Assembly (NCBI RefSeq): GCF_000002425.4 | Contig: NC_037266.1 | Coordinates: 2,228,007-2,292,006 of the forward strand | From: Physcomitrium patens | Taxonomy: Eukaryota > Streptophyta > Bryopsida > Funariales > Funariaceae | DNA: 64,000 nt | Direction of reading: 5' to 3' | Part shown: positions 11,642 through 23,136 of the stretch, piece by piece | Layout of the letters: every line of letters starts with the position of its first letter | How positions within the stretch are numbered: the first letter of the stretch is position 1 | Translations under genes and position numbers: made by a program | Notes under the pieces: model-generated | Told to the model about the DNA's origin: nothing | The model's database searches: none | What the model saw: the letters and a program-made list of their open reading frames with translations, nothing else

Positions 11642-14600
11642 AACCTTATACAACACCTAGTAAAGGTCCTATTCTCTCCTGAGAACTCTCTCCTTGTTTT
11701 ACAATAAATATTATTTTAGGACCTAAACATCACAAAAGCTCTAGCTTGTTAGATTCAAGAGCCTCAGCATATTTTTTAGATGAAGAATTTTCTAAAAGAC
11801 ATAGCATATTTTTAGTGAAGAAAACTAAACTTATTCATATAGAAATCATAGATATTTGTCTGTTGTCTTTAGGAGAAGTTATTCATGAAATCCTTCTTAT
11901 AGAAATAGCAACTAATGGTCATAGTAGCTTTGTAATATTTAATATCATTAAATCTCCTTCTAATCCAGTCATTTTAGGTTTATTATGGCTAGAAAAATAT
12001 AACCCTAAAATAGATTGCACTTCTTGTAGTCTTTACTTTTTTTAAAGTATAACTAAGAGCGTAGTTAATTAATTAAAAAGTCATAAGTCTATTATAATTA
12101 AACCTATATTTGTAGGCATAAGAGCTTTCTTGCATGCTCCAAAAGGAGGATCACCTTGTGTCATTTATGCCACACCTGTTTTTATTGGTGGAAAGACTTC
12201 AAGTAGCATTCTAAGCTAATATGAAGATTTTCAAGATGTATTTGAGAAGAAGAATGCAGATACTCTTCTAGAACATCATTCCTTTGACTGCTCAATTGAC
12301 CTTCAAGAAAGAGTACAATCGCCATTTGGACCAATCTATAATTTATCTCAAAATGAATTGGTTGAATTCAAGGAATATATTGAAGAAAATTTGGCCAAGA
12401 ACTTCATATGCCATTCCAAATCTCTAATAAGAGTTCTAATTTTATTTGTGAAGAAAAAAGACGGATCATTGCGAATGTGTGTCAATTATCGAGGACTCAA
12501 CAAAATCACTATAAAAAATAAGTACCTGCTACTTTTGATATTTAGACTCCTTGATCAGTTGAATCAAGCTAAGATCTATACAAAAATAGATCTATAACAA
12601 GCATTCAATCTGGTACACATCAAAGAAGGAGATGAATGGAAGACTGTGTTTCGAACAAGGTATGGATATTTCAAATACAACATCATGCCTTTTGGACTTA
12701 CAAATGCACCAATAGCATTCCAAAATCTAATGAATGATGTCTTTCAAGAGTTTTTAGATGATTTTATCATTTGTTACTTAGATGACATCTTAATCTATTC
12801 TAAGAACACAAAAGAACATGAACTATATGTTCATCATGTGTTACAAAAACTAAGAGATGTGGGACTCTATGCCAAGATAAAAAAGTGTGTATTTCACACT
12901 GCTCAAGTTGACTTCTTAGGATACATCATTTCAAATGATGGACTTATAATGGATCCTAAAAAAGTTTAAACTATTATAGATTAGAAGATCTCAAAAACAA
13001 TAAGAGATGTCCAATACTTTTTGAGATTTGTTAATTACTATTGGATCTTCATCAAAGACTTCTCTCAAGTTGAGGCTTCACTTACACGTTTGACTTGCAA
13101 AGACAAAATTTAATGGAATCAAGAAGCGGAAGTAGCATTTAAAGCTTTGAAGACACCCTTTGTTTCTATACCAATCTTATATCGCGATAATTTATTTAAA
13201 CCATATTTTATGGAAATAGATGCATCAAACTTTGCTTAGGGTGTCGTATTGTCACAAATGAGAACAGATGATAAACTTCATCTAATAGCTTTTTATTCCA
13301 AAAAAGTTTCAGTAGTCAAGATCAACTACAAGATCCACAACAAAAGACTTCTTGCAATTGTAGATTCGTTTAAAAAATGGCGCCATTATCTAGAAGGTGC
13401 TTCTAGCCCAGTCATAGTATATATGGATTACATGAACCTTGAATATTTTATGTCAGCACGTGTTTTGAATCGTCGCCAAGCTCGTTGAAATATGTCTTTG
13501 TCAAGATTCAAATTCAAGATCACTTATGGATTAAAACAACAACAAGGTTTGTGAGATGCACTCTCTAGATGAACTTACCTTGTAACAAAGGAAGGAGATG
13601 CTGCTTTCGATCAACAACGAATAATTCTCTTGAAGCCAAAGTATCTTCATCTTCGAGCAATCGAATCAACACTAACTGTTGATTCAACTTTCATTAAACA
13701 AGTTCAGTCAAGTATGTCTTTTGATCCTCTTATTCATGATATTAAAGAAAATCCTTCAAAGTCTCATGATACTTCCAAGTTTGAATTCAAAAACAATCTA
13801 CTATATTTGAAGGGATGCCTATATGTTCCAGAAGGTGAAGCTCGATTACATGTTCTTCAAGCTCATCATGACTTTCTAGTAGCAAGACATTTTGGATACA
13901 ATAAAACTTTGGAATTAATATCCAAGGATTTTTGGTGGCTTCAAATGTGAAAAGTTGTCAAAGATTTTGTACAGTCTTGTGATGTTTGCTCAAGATCAAA
14001 AACTCCTCGTCATCGACCTTATAGACTACTTCAGCCATTATCCATTCCAGAAGAACCATGGTCTTCTGATTCTATGGATTTCATCACGAATCTTTCAATC
14101 TTATGTTCTTATGACTCTATATTTGTAATAGTAGATCATTTTTTTAAGATGGCATATTTTGTATTATGTACAAAATCCATCACAGGTGAAGAAATAGCTA
14201 AGTTCTTTCTTAAAAATATCTATTGTTATCATGGATTATCCAAAGATATTATATCAGATAGGAGAACTCAATTTGTATCAAGATCTTGGTAGACTCTTTT
14301 TAAGATTTTAAAAGTAGATATAAAACTATCTTTGGCATTCTATCCTCAAACTAATGGATAAATAGAGCATGTTAATCAAGTTTTGGAGTAGTATTTAAGA
14401 TGTACCATCAACTACCAACAACATGATTAGATAATTCTTTTGTCGTTAGCAAAGTTTGTTTACAATAATACGGTACATTCTTCTACAAAATAAACACCTT
14501 TTTTTGCCAATTATGATTATCATCTACAACTTGATACTTTTAACTTTTCAAAAGTTGATAATCCTATGGCAAAAGATTTGGTAATTCATTTGTCAGAGCT

Positions 14601-15120
14601 ACATGCAACAATGAATGCACAGTTAAAAGAAGCTCAAGAACAATATTAGATCAATGTGGATGTCTATCAAAAGGAACAACCACCATTTCACATAGATGAT
14701 AAGGTATGGTTACTTCATCGCAATATCAAGACCACTCATCTTTATGACAAATTGGACTATTGAAAGCTTGGATCATTTCTTAGTTCTATACAAATCAATC
14801 TAATTGTATATCGTTTACACCTACCAGACTCAATGAAAATCCATCCAATATTCCACGTGTGTCTTTTCAAACCATATAAGATAGTGGACATATCAAGAAG
14901 AAGACGGGCTATACCTCCTCCTATAGAAGTGAATAATAATGAAGAGTTCAAAGTAGAAGAAATCTTAGATTCAAGGCGATGCCAAAATAAATTGGAATAT
15001 CTTGTCTATTGGCACAGATATGATATTAGTGAATGCACATGGGAGCCAGTAAAGAATCTTACAAATGGAATAAAGGCGGTGGAGGCTTTTCATCGACGAC
15101 ATCCATCAAAATCAAGATAA
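11629..15120 (+). pseudogene. pol of element A: protease, RT, RNase H, integrase, chromodomain
   Basis: One frame, minus one relative to gag, broken only by stops. Protease: LLDSRASAYFLDEEF near 11746 (D-S-G changed to D-S-R). [22 protein letters not shown] near 12451, FGLTNAP near 12690 and an intact catalytic YLDD at 12775-12786. RNase H: from about 13,200 (IDASNFA). Integrase: H-H-C-C zinc region with CDVC near 13,980, then SMDFITNL near 14,070, SDRRTQFVS near 14,256 and an E in IEHVNQ near 14,365 as the D-D-E residues. Chromodomain: about 14,950-15,110, with LVYWHRYD and CTWEP, which in chromoviruses steers integration to methylated histone H3. Ends TAA at 15118-15120. Not translatable as it stands. 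Confidence 0.88.
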
Positions 15121-15214
15121 AAATCTTCCTCATAAAAGAAACAAGATCTAGGGAAGATAAAATTCTACTTTCAATCCTTGTTTGTAGCTTCTTTGTAGTT
15201 GTGACGCTGAGGAG

Positions 15215-15637
15215 ATGGAAAACCAACAACTAATAGATTTGACTCAAGAGCCTTCATTTGCTGATCTGCCAGATGAGACATTATAATTGTCGTAACCTTC
15301 AAGATGACATAATTGGGATGAAGATCCTCAAAAACGACATGTTCTTCTTCGAATAGATGGCAAGATATAACGCATTTGGTATCATGACCTTGGAACAGAC
15401 TCTCGATGTTTGGTGATTTTATTAGAGGTAGGAACAACTCCTGATGGTGTTCCAAATATTTTATTTGAAGGAAGTTATGAAGGCCTCAATAACGATTAAA
15501 TAAGTTAGTGGTCTTTCCGCCCTGATATAAGATATTATCGATGGTTAAAAGGTCCTATCAATCATCTTCAAAGAGAACAAATATCAGATTATGTGGTGAA
15601 TACAATTTGTTACATCATAGATTTTCTCAATATATGA
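15215..15637 (+). pseudogene. Extra reading frame between chromodomain and 3' LTR (element A), unknown protein
   Basis: A 141-codon frame (stop included), 94 nt after the pol stop and in another frame. It starts MENQQLIDLTQEPSF and contains RIDGKI, WYHDL, LVILLEVGTTPDGV, NILFEGSYEGLNND and YYRWLKGPINHLQREQ, ending NI before TGA. Internal stops are only TAA. Copy D has a frame of exactly the same length (423 bp) at 29670-30092, and copy E matches from 31672 to 31956 without indels. Residues after the TGA are also similar between copies, so the original end may lie nearer the polypurine tract. I do not recognise the family: no zinc knuckle, transmembrane helix or protease motif is seen. Coding status is inferred from frame conservation. 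Confidence 0.6.
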
Positions 15638-15663
15638 TGACTACTCTTTGTGGAATTCGTCTC

Positions 15664-15675
15664 TAGAAGGGGGAG
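15664..15675 (+). promoter_or_regulatory. Polypurine tract of element A
   Basis: AGAAGGGGGAG just upstream of the 3' LTR start, the position of the plus-strand primer. Copy D has AGAAGGAAGGA at the same place. Confidence 0.65.
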
Positions 15676-15678
15676 TAA

Positions 15679-16236
15679 TATCTTAGACATATGCATGTAA
15701 GCCAGTAATTACATATATAAATAGATAGAAGTAAGTAAAAGTAGGTAAAAGTATATTAATTCTATAATATCTTCTATAGAAGCTTTTTAGAAGCTTTATA
15801 GATGTTGCTTTGACTTTATAGGTAACTTTAATTGACTTTTTGGATTATAAAACTGGTCAACAAGTTGGCCATGTGTCACACATGTTGTTAGCTTGAAGAC
15901 CAAGCTAATTATGTAGCCCATACATAAAAAAACTTACCTTGTAAGTCAAGGCATGTGTCCTACAAAGCCAAAACATATTGGAAGTCCTATAGAACATTGC
16001 CATGTAGTCCCTAGTTAGATAGTATATATAGAGACAAGAGTGAAGCCCTCTTCACTCTTGTCAATTCCTTTCTTGTTTCTAATCTAGTTTCAAGAGCCTC
16101 AAGTTTTCTTGTCTTTTGGTAATAAACCTTTCTAGTTTCTTTTAATATACATACTTTCTTATTTCTATTTTGTCACTCTTTCTTTGACATGGATTACATT
16201 CGTTAATGCATCATTTTTTAGTTCATGTCTTTGAGA
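15679..16236 (+). repeat. 3' LTR of element A
   Basis: Partner of 9850-10408. TATATATA is at 16023-16030 and AATAAA at 16121-16126, so U3, R and U5 can be laid out. A perfect 13-bp inverted repeat with a 4-nt loop (GACAAGAGTGAAG ... CTTCACTCTTGTC) spans 16033-16062, right over the expected start site. The first bases, TATCTTAGAC, are a mutated version of TGTCACGAAC. Confidence 0.9.
16023..16064 (+). promoter_or_regulatory. LTR core promoter: TATA box, palindrome and self-primer
   Basis: TATATATA starts at 16023. CACTCTTGTCAA (16053-16064) begins exactly 30 bp later, where transcription would be expected to start, and is complementary to the primer site after the 5' LTR. The 30-bp palindrome 16033-16062 overlaps both. 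The same spacing of 30 is seen at 10194/10224 and 30482/30512. Confidence 0.6.
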
Positions 16237-16400
16237 CATACTTTTTAAAGAAGATAATGTCTCAAAAAATAAGTTTCTCCATTTAAAATAGATATTATGC
16301 ACTTGAAATCTTATGCAATATATAATTAATATTTTATTCTTTCTTTAAATTTTTTATTTTACTTTACAATAGATGTCTATTTAAAATTTAAAAAATTATA
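16237..16400 (+). mobile_element. Right part of Gypsy copy B (gag end to protease start)
   Basis: AAAGAAGATAATGTCTC and AAGTTTCTCCA match the gag end of copy D at about 26,035-26,070, continuing the gag that stopped at 9849. The match runs through the ATAGATGT and TTAAAATTTAAAAAATTATAA region into the protease start, then ends near 16,400 where an inverted fragment begins. This confirms that element A is nested in copy B. Confidence 0.7.
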
Positions 16401-17940
16401 AGATCTCTATCTTAATACTTCTTGATAATCTTAATATTAAATTGGAATGTTACTTAATTATTAGATGTTGAAATACATCAAGTACATTTATATATCCAAA
16501 AGGCATGACATTATATTCAAAATACATATACTTGGTCAAAATATAGTCTTCTATACATCTCTTTTTTTGATCAATATCAAAAAAAGAGATAAATATCAAG
16601 TTATATATTCTTCACAGATCTATTTTTACATAAATATTTATTTAATTGAATTGATCAAAAATTTCTAAAATCAAAGGTGGAGGATGCCTATTCATGATGG
16701 TAATCTTATTGAGTCCTTGATAGTCTATCCACTTTTGTAACGTTCTTTTTTTTTCTTTTTTTCTTTTTTTCTTTATAAATAAGATAAAATCTCTTATAAG
16801 AGATTTAAAATGGCCTATAAAGTTTATAGCCAAGTTTTCATCAATTTAGTTGCTAGATACAACCAAATTATTCTGCAATAAGCTATAGATTGGTCTAAAT
16901 GGTCATTGAGTTTTTTCTTGAAAATCAATAGAATAATCATATAGATAATGCTTTAAAAGAATATCAAAATTTTTTTTTCAAAAATATCTTAATGGTCTTG
17001 ATGTTAGCTTAGAATGCAACTTAAAGTCTTTTTATTCATTGAAAATAAGTATGGTATATATAATAAAAGTTGATAAATTTTTTTGCAACATGCATGAAAG
17101 CTATTATAACTATTAATAAGACTTTGGTTATATTGGACTTATGGATTTTTATATGATTTTTAGGATCTTATATTAAACTATCGAAAAAATCAAGATTACA
17201 GGAAATCTAGTCTATTTAAAGGTTTCACTTCTCTAACCATGATAATCCTAAAATAATTAAGTTCAAAAAAGACCTAATAATATTAAATATTATAAAGCTA
17301 TTATAATCTTTAGTTGCTAGATCTAAAAGAAATATTTTATGGATAATATCTCCAAAGAATAATAAAAGACCTATCACTTTTATATATATGAATTTGAATT
17401 TCTTAAGTAAAATTATTTTTTATTTTTTGACAAAATCCTCATTTATGAAATAAGTTGAGATTCTTGAATCTAATAAGGCTAAAATTTTGTGATTTTTGAT
17501 CCTAAAAAAAATTCTATTATAAAATAAGATAGAAATCTAAAAAAATAATAAGACCTATATTAGATATTGCATAAGATTTCAAGTGTATTATTTCTATTAT
17601 AATTCAAAGAATTCATTTTTTGATATATTTTTCTTCTTTGGCAACCATGCTCATTATTTTTTAATTATATTATTCCTTTAAATAATGTTAAATAATATTC
17701 TTGGATTTATTGCAATATCAATACAAATCTTCTTGATAACATTGATTTTTTTTTTGAATAATTAATTTAAAATATATTGTGTCAATTTGCATAGCCTTTA
17801 GCTAAGATGAATAAGCTTTTAAAAACTTAGAAGATATTTCCATGACTTAACTTGTATCTCTTTAATCAAATTTTTATTCCTTATGTTTTTTAAAAAATCA
17901 ATTGTTACATGCAATGATTTAAGTTATAAAATAATCCAAT
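16400..17940 (-). mobile_element. Inverted Gypsy fragment (RT, protease, gag on minus strand)
   Basis: On the minus strand the open piece 16833-16642 reads FIGHFKSLIRDFILF, then a Lys-rich tract, then WIDYQGLNKITIMN: reverse transcriptase. Going left to right on the plus strand, RT is followed by the protease region near 17,430-17,500 (complement of TTAGATTCAAGAATCTCAAC) and gag remnants to about 17,940. It is the inverted counterpart of 19,400-20,930 in copy C and shares with it an A-rich tract replacing the K-D-G-S-L-R-M codons. Left limit is approximate. Confidence 0.75.
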
Positions 17941-17943
17941 CAA

Positions 17944-18473
17944 TGTCAAGGATATATACATTTATTTAAATAAGAAGTATTAGATAGAAAATAAATATAG
18001 ATAGATTTCATATTATCTTATGGCAAAGCTTTTTAGAAGCTTTATAGATATATATTTGAATTTTTACATGTTTAAGGTTGACTCATAGGTTAGAAACTTG
18101 GCCATAAAGTTAGCCATGTATTTCATGTATAAGTAGCTTGTGATACAAGCTAATAATATGGCGTGCACATAAGAAACTTAATTTGCAAGTTAAGATACTT
18201 GTCTCACAAATTAGACACATGTTGGAGGTTCTATAGAACATTGCTATGTACCTCTTAATTAGATCGTATACATGGATGCAAGAATGAAGTCTTTGTCACT
18301 CTGGTCATTACCTTTTTAGTCTTTATTCTTAATTAAAAACTTTGTAGTCTTTTTGTCTTTAGCAATAGCTATTTTAATTTAATATTATACCATCTTTGTA
18401 TATTTTTTCTATCTTTTTAAGTAATATAATATTATATTGATCTTTTAGTTCTCTAAGATTCATGTTCTTAAGA
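17944..18473 (+). repeat. 5' LTR of copy C
   Basis: Starts TGTCAAGG and ends TTAAGA (mutated TTGACA), 530 bp, aligned along its length with the LTRs of A and D. It carries the AAGCTTTTTAGAAGCTTT block and a weakened TATA/palindrome region near 18,265-18,310. Confidence 0.8.
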
Positions 18474-18475
18474 GT

Positions 18476-18487
18476 TTGACAAGAGTG
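18476..18487 (+). promoter_or_regulatory. Putative self-priming primer-binding site of copy C
   Basis: TTGACAAGAGTG, again 2 nt inside the LTR end, is the perfect 12-nt reverse complement of CACTCTTGTCAA found at the predicted transcript start in the LTRs of A and D. Confidence 0.55.
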
Positions 18488-18729
18488 CTAATTCATTGTG
18501 CTTGTTTTGTATTAGAAGTAAGTAAATTATCCTACTTTTATTGTTGTATTTTGAAGATCGTAGACTATCCATCTTTAATTTATTTTTAATTTTTTAAAGT
18601 TGATTTTTTTTAAAAAAAGAATAGACTATCCCTCATTGTAAAAACTTTCATTAGATATTAGAGATTACGAATGATCTCTCTCTAATTTGACTTATAAATT
18701 TGTTTGAGTTGTTTGTAGAAGAAAAAATT

Positions 18730-20589
18730 ATGGATGCTACTCTTGATTGAAGTGAGAATAAATTTGCAATTATTATAAATCTATATAAGCTTATCAATAC
18801 TTTGAAGGAAGAAATTACACATATCTCTAGCATCAATCATAAAGATAGTATTCCAATACCTACGAAAGACGTGAACAACAAAGTTCAAAGTCTATACTAA
18901 AACATTATGCAATTAAGAAAAGCAAGTAAATCAAGGTCACAACTAAAAATACGAAATTTTGCTACTCCAAGTATGAGAAAGGCATACATAAGTATATTCA
19001 AGAAATTTAATGGATCAAGATCAAAATTCCAAGGATTTCTAAAACAAGTAAAGGTCTATCTAAGTTTGTATCTTTCTCAATACTTTGAGGAATTAATTCA
19101 AGTTAGATTTATTGATGCATTTCTCTCTTGTATTGTTTTTTTTAGTTTGGTCTTTTGATAGAAAAAGATTCATGTCTTTTTTATGATTTAAATTCATTTT
19201 TAGAAGTACTGACAACCATTTTTTTAAAAAAAATAATTGTAAATAGGAAGTAAAAACTAACCTTATATCTTTACGACAAAGATCATATTTAATTATTTTA
19301 TATACTATAAAATTCCAAAATCTTACTTGTAATATAGATTGAAATAATAAAGCCTATATTTATTAATTTTTATTTGAATTAAAAGATAATATCAAAGATT
19401 TATTATTGAATATACCAAAAATAAGCTTATTTGAAGAATTTATTATCCAAGCCATAGCATACAACAATCAAATTTTTGAAAGGCATTAAGAATAAAGATT
19501 TGCTTGAAGAGATATAAATCAAGTCATGGCAACATTTTCTAAGTTCACAAAAGATTATTCATCTAGATTCAAACCTTGGCAAATTGACATGATATGTTTC
19601 AAGCCTCTTAATGAGTAAAAATATACTTACTACCATGAAGAAGATTCATACTTATATTACAAAGAATTTAAGCACATTGCTCAATATTATTCAAAGAATC
19701 AATTCAACTACAAAATGAAGAATATGATTGTTAGAAAAAATGAGCTTTTCCAACTATAATTGAGATATGTAGCTAAAATCTTATATGATACCTAATAAAA
19801 CTTCGAGTATTTTTTTAATTTTTTCTTTTTATTTTATAATATAAGTTTGTTTAGGATAAAAAATCACAAAATTTTAGCTTTATTAGATTCAAGAATCTCA
19901 ACTTATTTCATAAATGAGAATTTTGTCAAAAAACAAAAAATAATTTTAGTTAAGAAATTTAAATTCATATATATATATAAAAGTAATAGGTCTTTTATTA
20001 TTCTTTGGAGATATTATCCATAAAATATTTCTTTTAGATCTAGCAACTAAAGATTATAATAGCTTTATAATATTTAATATTATTAGGTCTTTTTTGAACT
20101 TAATTATTTTAGGATTATCATGGTTAGAGAAGTGAAACCTTTAAATAGACTAGATTTCCTATAACCTTGATTTTTTCGATAGTTTAATATAATATCCTAC
20201 TAATCATATAAAAATCCATAAGTCCAATATAACCAAAGTCTTATTAATAGATGTAATAGCTTTCATGCATGTTACAAAAAAATTTATCAACTTGTATTAT
20301 ATATACCATACTTATTTTCAATGAATAAAAAGACTTCAAGTTGCATTCTAAGCTAACATCAAGATTATTAAGATATTTTTGAAAAAAAAATGTTGATATT
20401 CTTTTAAAGCATTATCTATATGACTATTCTATTGATTTTCAAGAAAAAGCTCAATCACCATTTAGACCAATCTATAACTTATTACAAAATAATTTGGTTG
20501 TATCTAACAAATAAATTGATGAAAACTTATCTAAAAACTTCATAGGCCATTTTAAATCTCTTATAAGAGAAATTACCTTATTTTTAAAG

Positions 20590-20630
<41 letters not shown>

Positions 20631-22866
20631 TTACAAAAGTGGATAGACTATCAAGGACTCAATAAGATTACCATCAAGAATAGGTATCTCCCACCTTTGA
20701 TTTTAGGAATTTTTGATCAATTCAATTAAGTGAAGATATATACAAAAATAGATCTATGAAGAACATTTAACTTGGTATACATCAGAAAAAGAGATAAATA
20801 GAAGACTATATTTTGATCAGGTATAGATGTTTTGAATATAATGTCATATCTTTTGGACACACAAATGCAACAATTATATTTCAATATCTAATGAATGATG
20901 TCTTTTAAAATTTCTTAATGATTTTCTTATCTAGTATCTATATAATATTTTAATCTATTCTAATAACATAAAAGAGTATGAATTTTATGTTTTTTATATG
21001 TTATAATAATTAAGAGATGTAAGATTATATGCCAAGATAAATATATATATATATATATATATTACACTATTTAATTTGACTTTTTAGGATACATTGTTTC
21101 AACTAATTGCCTTATGATGGATTCTAAAAAAGTCCAAACTATCATAGATTAAAAGATCCCAAAAACAATTAGAAATGTGTAATATTTTTTGAAAGTTGTC
21201 AATCATTATGAAATCTTGATCAAAAACTTTTTTCCAACTATGACTCTTTTTACATATTTGACATATAAAGACAAAATTAAGTAGAACAAAGAAGCTGAAG
21301 TATCTTTTGAAGTTTTAAAGATAGCATTTATTTTCCACCAATCTTATCTTGTATTGACTTTTTTAATGCAATCTTTTGTTCCAATCACCATGTATATGGA
21401 TCATAAGAACTTCGAATATTTCATATTGTTATGTATTTTGAATTGTTGCTAAATCTATTAGAGCATGTTTTTATCAAGATTTGATTTTAAAAATATTTTT
21501 TGATCCAAAAAGTAACAAGATTTATCACACACTATTTCTAAATATTTTTATCTTGCATCCAAATAAGAATGTATAACTTTTGATTAATAAAGAATAATTT
21601 TCTTAAAGCCAAAGCATTTTCATCTTTGAGCAATAAAATCAACATTGATTGCTAATTCAACCTTTTTCAGAGAAGAATAAAAATGAATATGTTCTTTGAT
21701 CTTCTTGTTCATAATATTAAAAATAATTCTTTTAAGTCTCTTAATACTTCTGAGTTTGAATTTAAAAATAATCTATTCTATTTTGAAAGATGATTATATA
21801 TTCTAAAAAAAAAAAAAGTATAATTATAAGTTCTTTAAGTTCATTACAATTTTTCAATAATAAGATATTTTGGATACAATAAGACTTTATTAGTAATATT
21901 GAGAGATTTTTAGTAGCCTCAAATAAAGAAGGTAGTCAAAGACTTTGTATAATCGTGTCGCATTTTTTTAAGATAAAAAAACTCTTCATTATTGATCTTA
22001 TGGACTTTTTCAACCATTATCTATTCTAAAACAATCATAGTCTTTTATTCCTATAGATTTTATCACTAATCTTTTAGTCTCAAGTTCTTATGCTTTTATA
22101 TTTGTGACAATAGATTTTTTTACTAAAATGGCATATTTTGTACTATACATAATCTATTACATGTAAAAAAAATAGATAAATTTTTTTTTAACAATATCTA
22201 TCACTATTATGGATTTCCCAAGGATATTATATTAGATAGAAGGATTCAATTTGTATCAAGATTTTTAAAAATTCTTTTTGAGTTTCTAAAAATAGATATA
22301 AAATTATCTTCAACTTTTCATCTTCAAATTAATGGTCAAATAGAGTGTATAAACTAAGTTTTGAAATAGTATTTGAGGTGTACCATCAATTATCAATAAG
22401 ATGATTGAATAATTTTTTTGTAATTGGTAGAATTGCTTATATTAACATGGTATATTTTTTTACTCAATAAACATGTTTCTTTATTAATTATAATTATCAT
22501 CCACAACTTCATGCTTTGAACTTCTTCAACATTGATAATCCTATGAAACAAGATTTTTCAAATTATTTATTTAAGGTATATATAAAAATGAAGACATAAT
22601 TAAAAAAAAAAATAAAAAAAACTTAAAAACAACAAAAGACCAATGCATATGCTTATTACGAGGAGCAACTTCAATTCCATGTTAGTAATAGGAAATAGTT
22701 ATTTTGTCATAATAACAAGAGTGGTCACCCTTAAGATAAGTTAGATTATCAAAAGCTTTGACCATTTTTTATATATGAATAAAACAAATTTGTGGCTTAT
22801 CAATTACATCTACATGGATCTATAAGGATTTATATTCCATGTGTTTCTTCTTGAATCATATAAGAT
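18730..22866 (+). pseudogene. gag-pol remnant of copy C
   Basis: Gag starts near ATGGATGCTACTC at 18,730. Zinc-knuckle region SYLYYKEFKHIAQYY is near 19,646. Protease near 19,880, RT about 20,400-21,200 with WIDYQGLNKIT at about 20,640, RNase H remnant about 21,360-21,560, integrase about 21,800-22,590 (YHYYGFPKDI near 22,200). Stops are dense. Ends near 22,866, short of the chromodomain. Confidence 0.7.
20590..20628 (+). repeat. Homopolymer A39 inside the RT of copy C
   Basis: 39 A replace the codons that in copies A and D encode K-D-G-S-L-R-M. The inverted fragment has at the same place a tract of A with scattered G (as T/C on the plus strand, 16744-16773). Confidence 0.8.
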
Positions 22867-22875
22867 ATTGTCACA

Positions 22876-22929
<54 letters not shown>

Positions 22930-23136
22930 AATAATTACCTATATGATTAAATAAAAGTAGGTAAAAATAAGTTAATTCCATAATAACTTCTATAGAAATT
23001 TTATAGAAGCTTTATAGATACTCTTTTGACTTTATAAGTATTTATAATTGACTTTTTAGTTTAGAAACGTGGTCAACAAGTTGGCCATGTGCCATAGATG
23101 TTGATAGCTTAAGAAATAAGTTAACTATGTAGCTCA

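Larger units (their letters stand above)
9850..16236 (+). mobile_element. Gypsy chromovirus element A, full length, decayed
   Basis: Two LTRs of 559 and 558 bp flank gag, protease, RT, RNase H, integrase, a chromodomain and an extra reading frame. The 5' LTR starts TGTCA and ends TGACA, a perfect inverted terminal repeat. The flanks CATGG (9845-9849) and CATAC (16237-16241) may be a decayed 5-bp target duplication. The pol domains keep one frame from about 11,630 to 15,120 with only stop-codon breaks, so decay is almost purely by substitution. Integrase after RNase H plus a chromodomain places it in the chromoviruses. The primer site and TATA spacing suggest Tf1-like self-priming. It lies inside gag of copy B. 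Confidence 0.92.

Noticed and set aside
15171-15455. Minus-strand open frame over the extra reading frame of element A (and 29662-29910 in D)
   Set aside because: It spans only part of the conserved segment. The plus-strand frame is collinear in length and stop position in three copies, so the minus-strand reading looks like a shadow.
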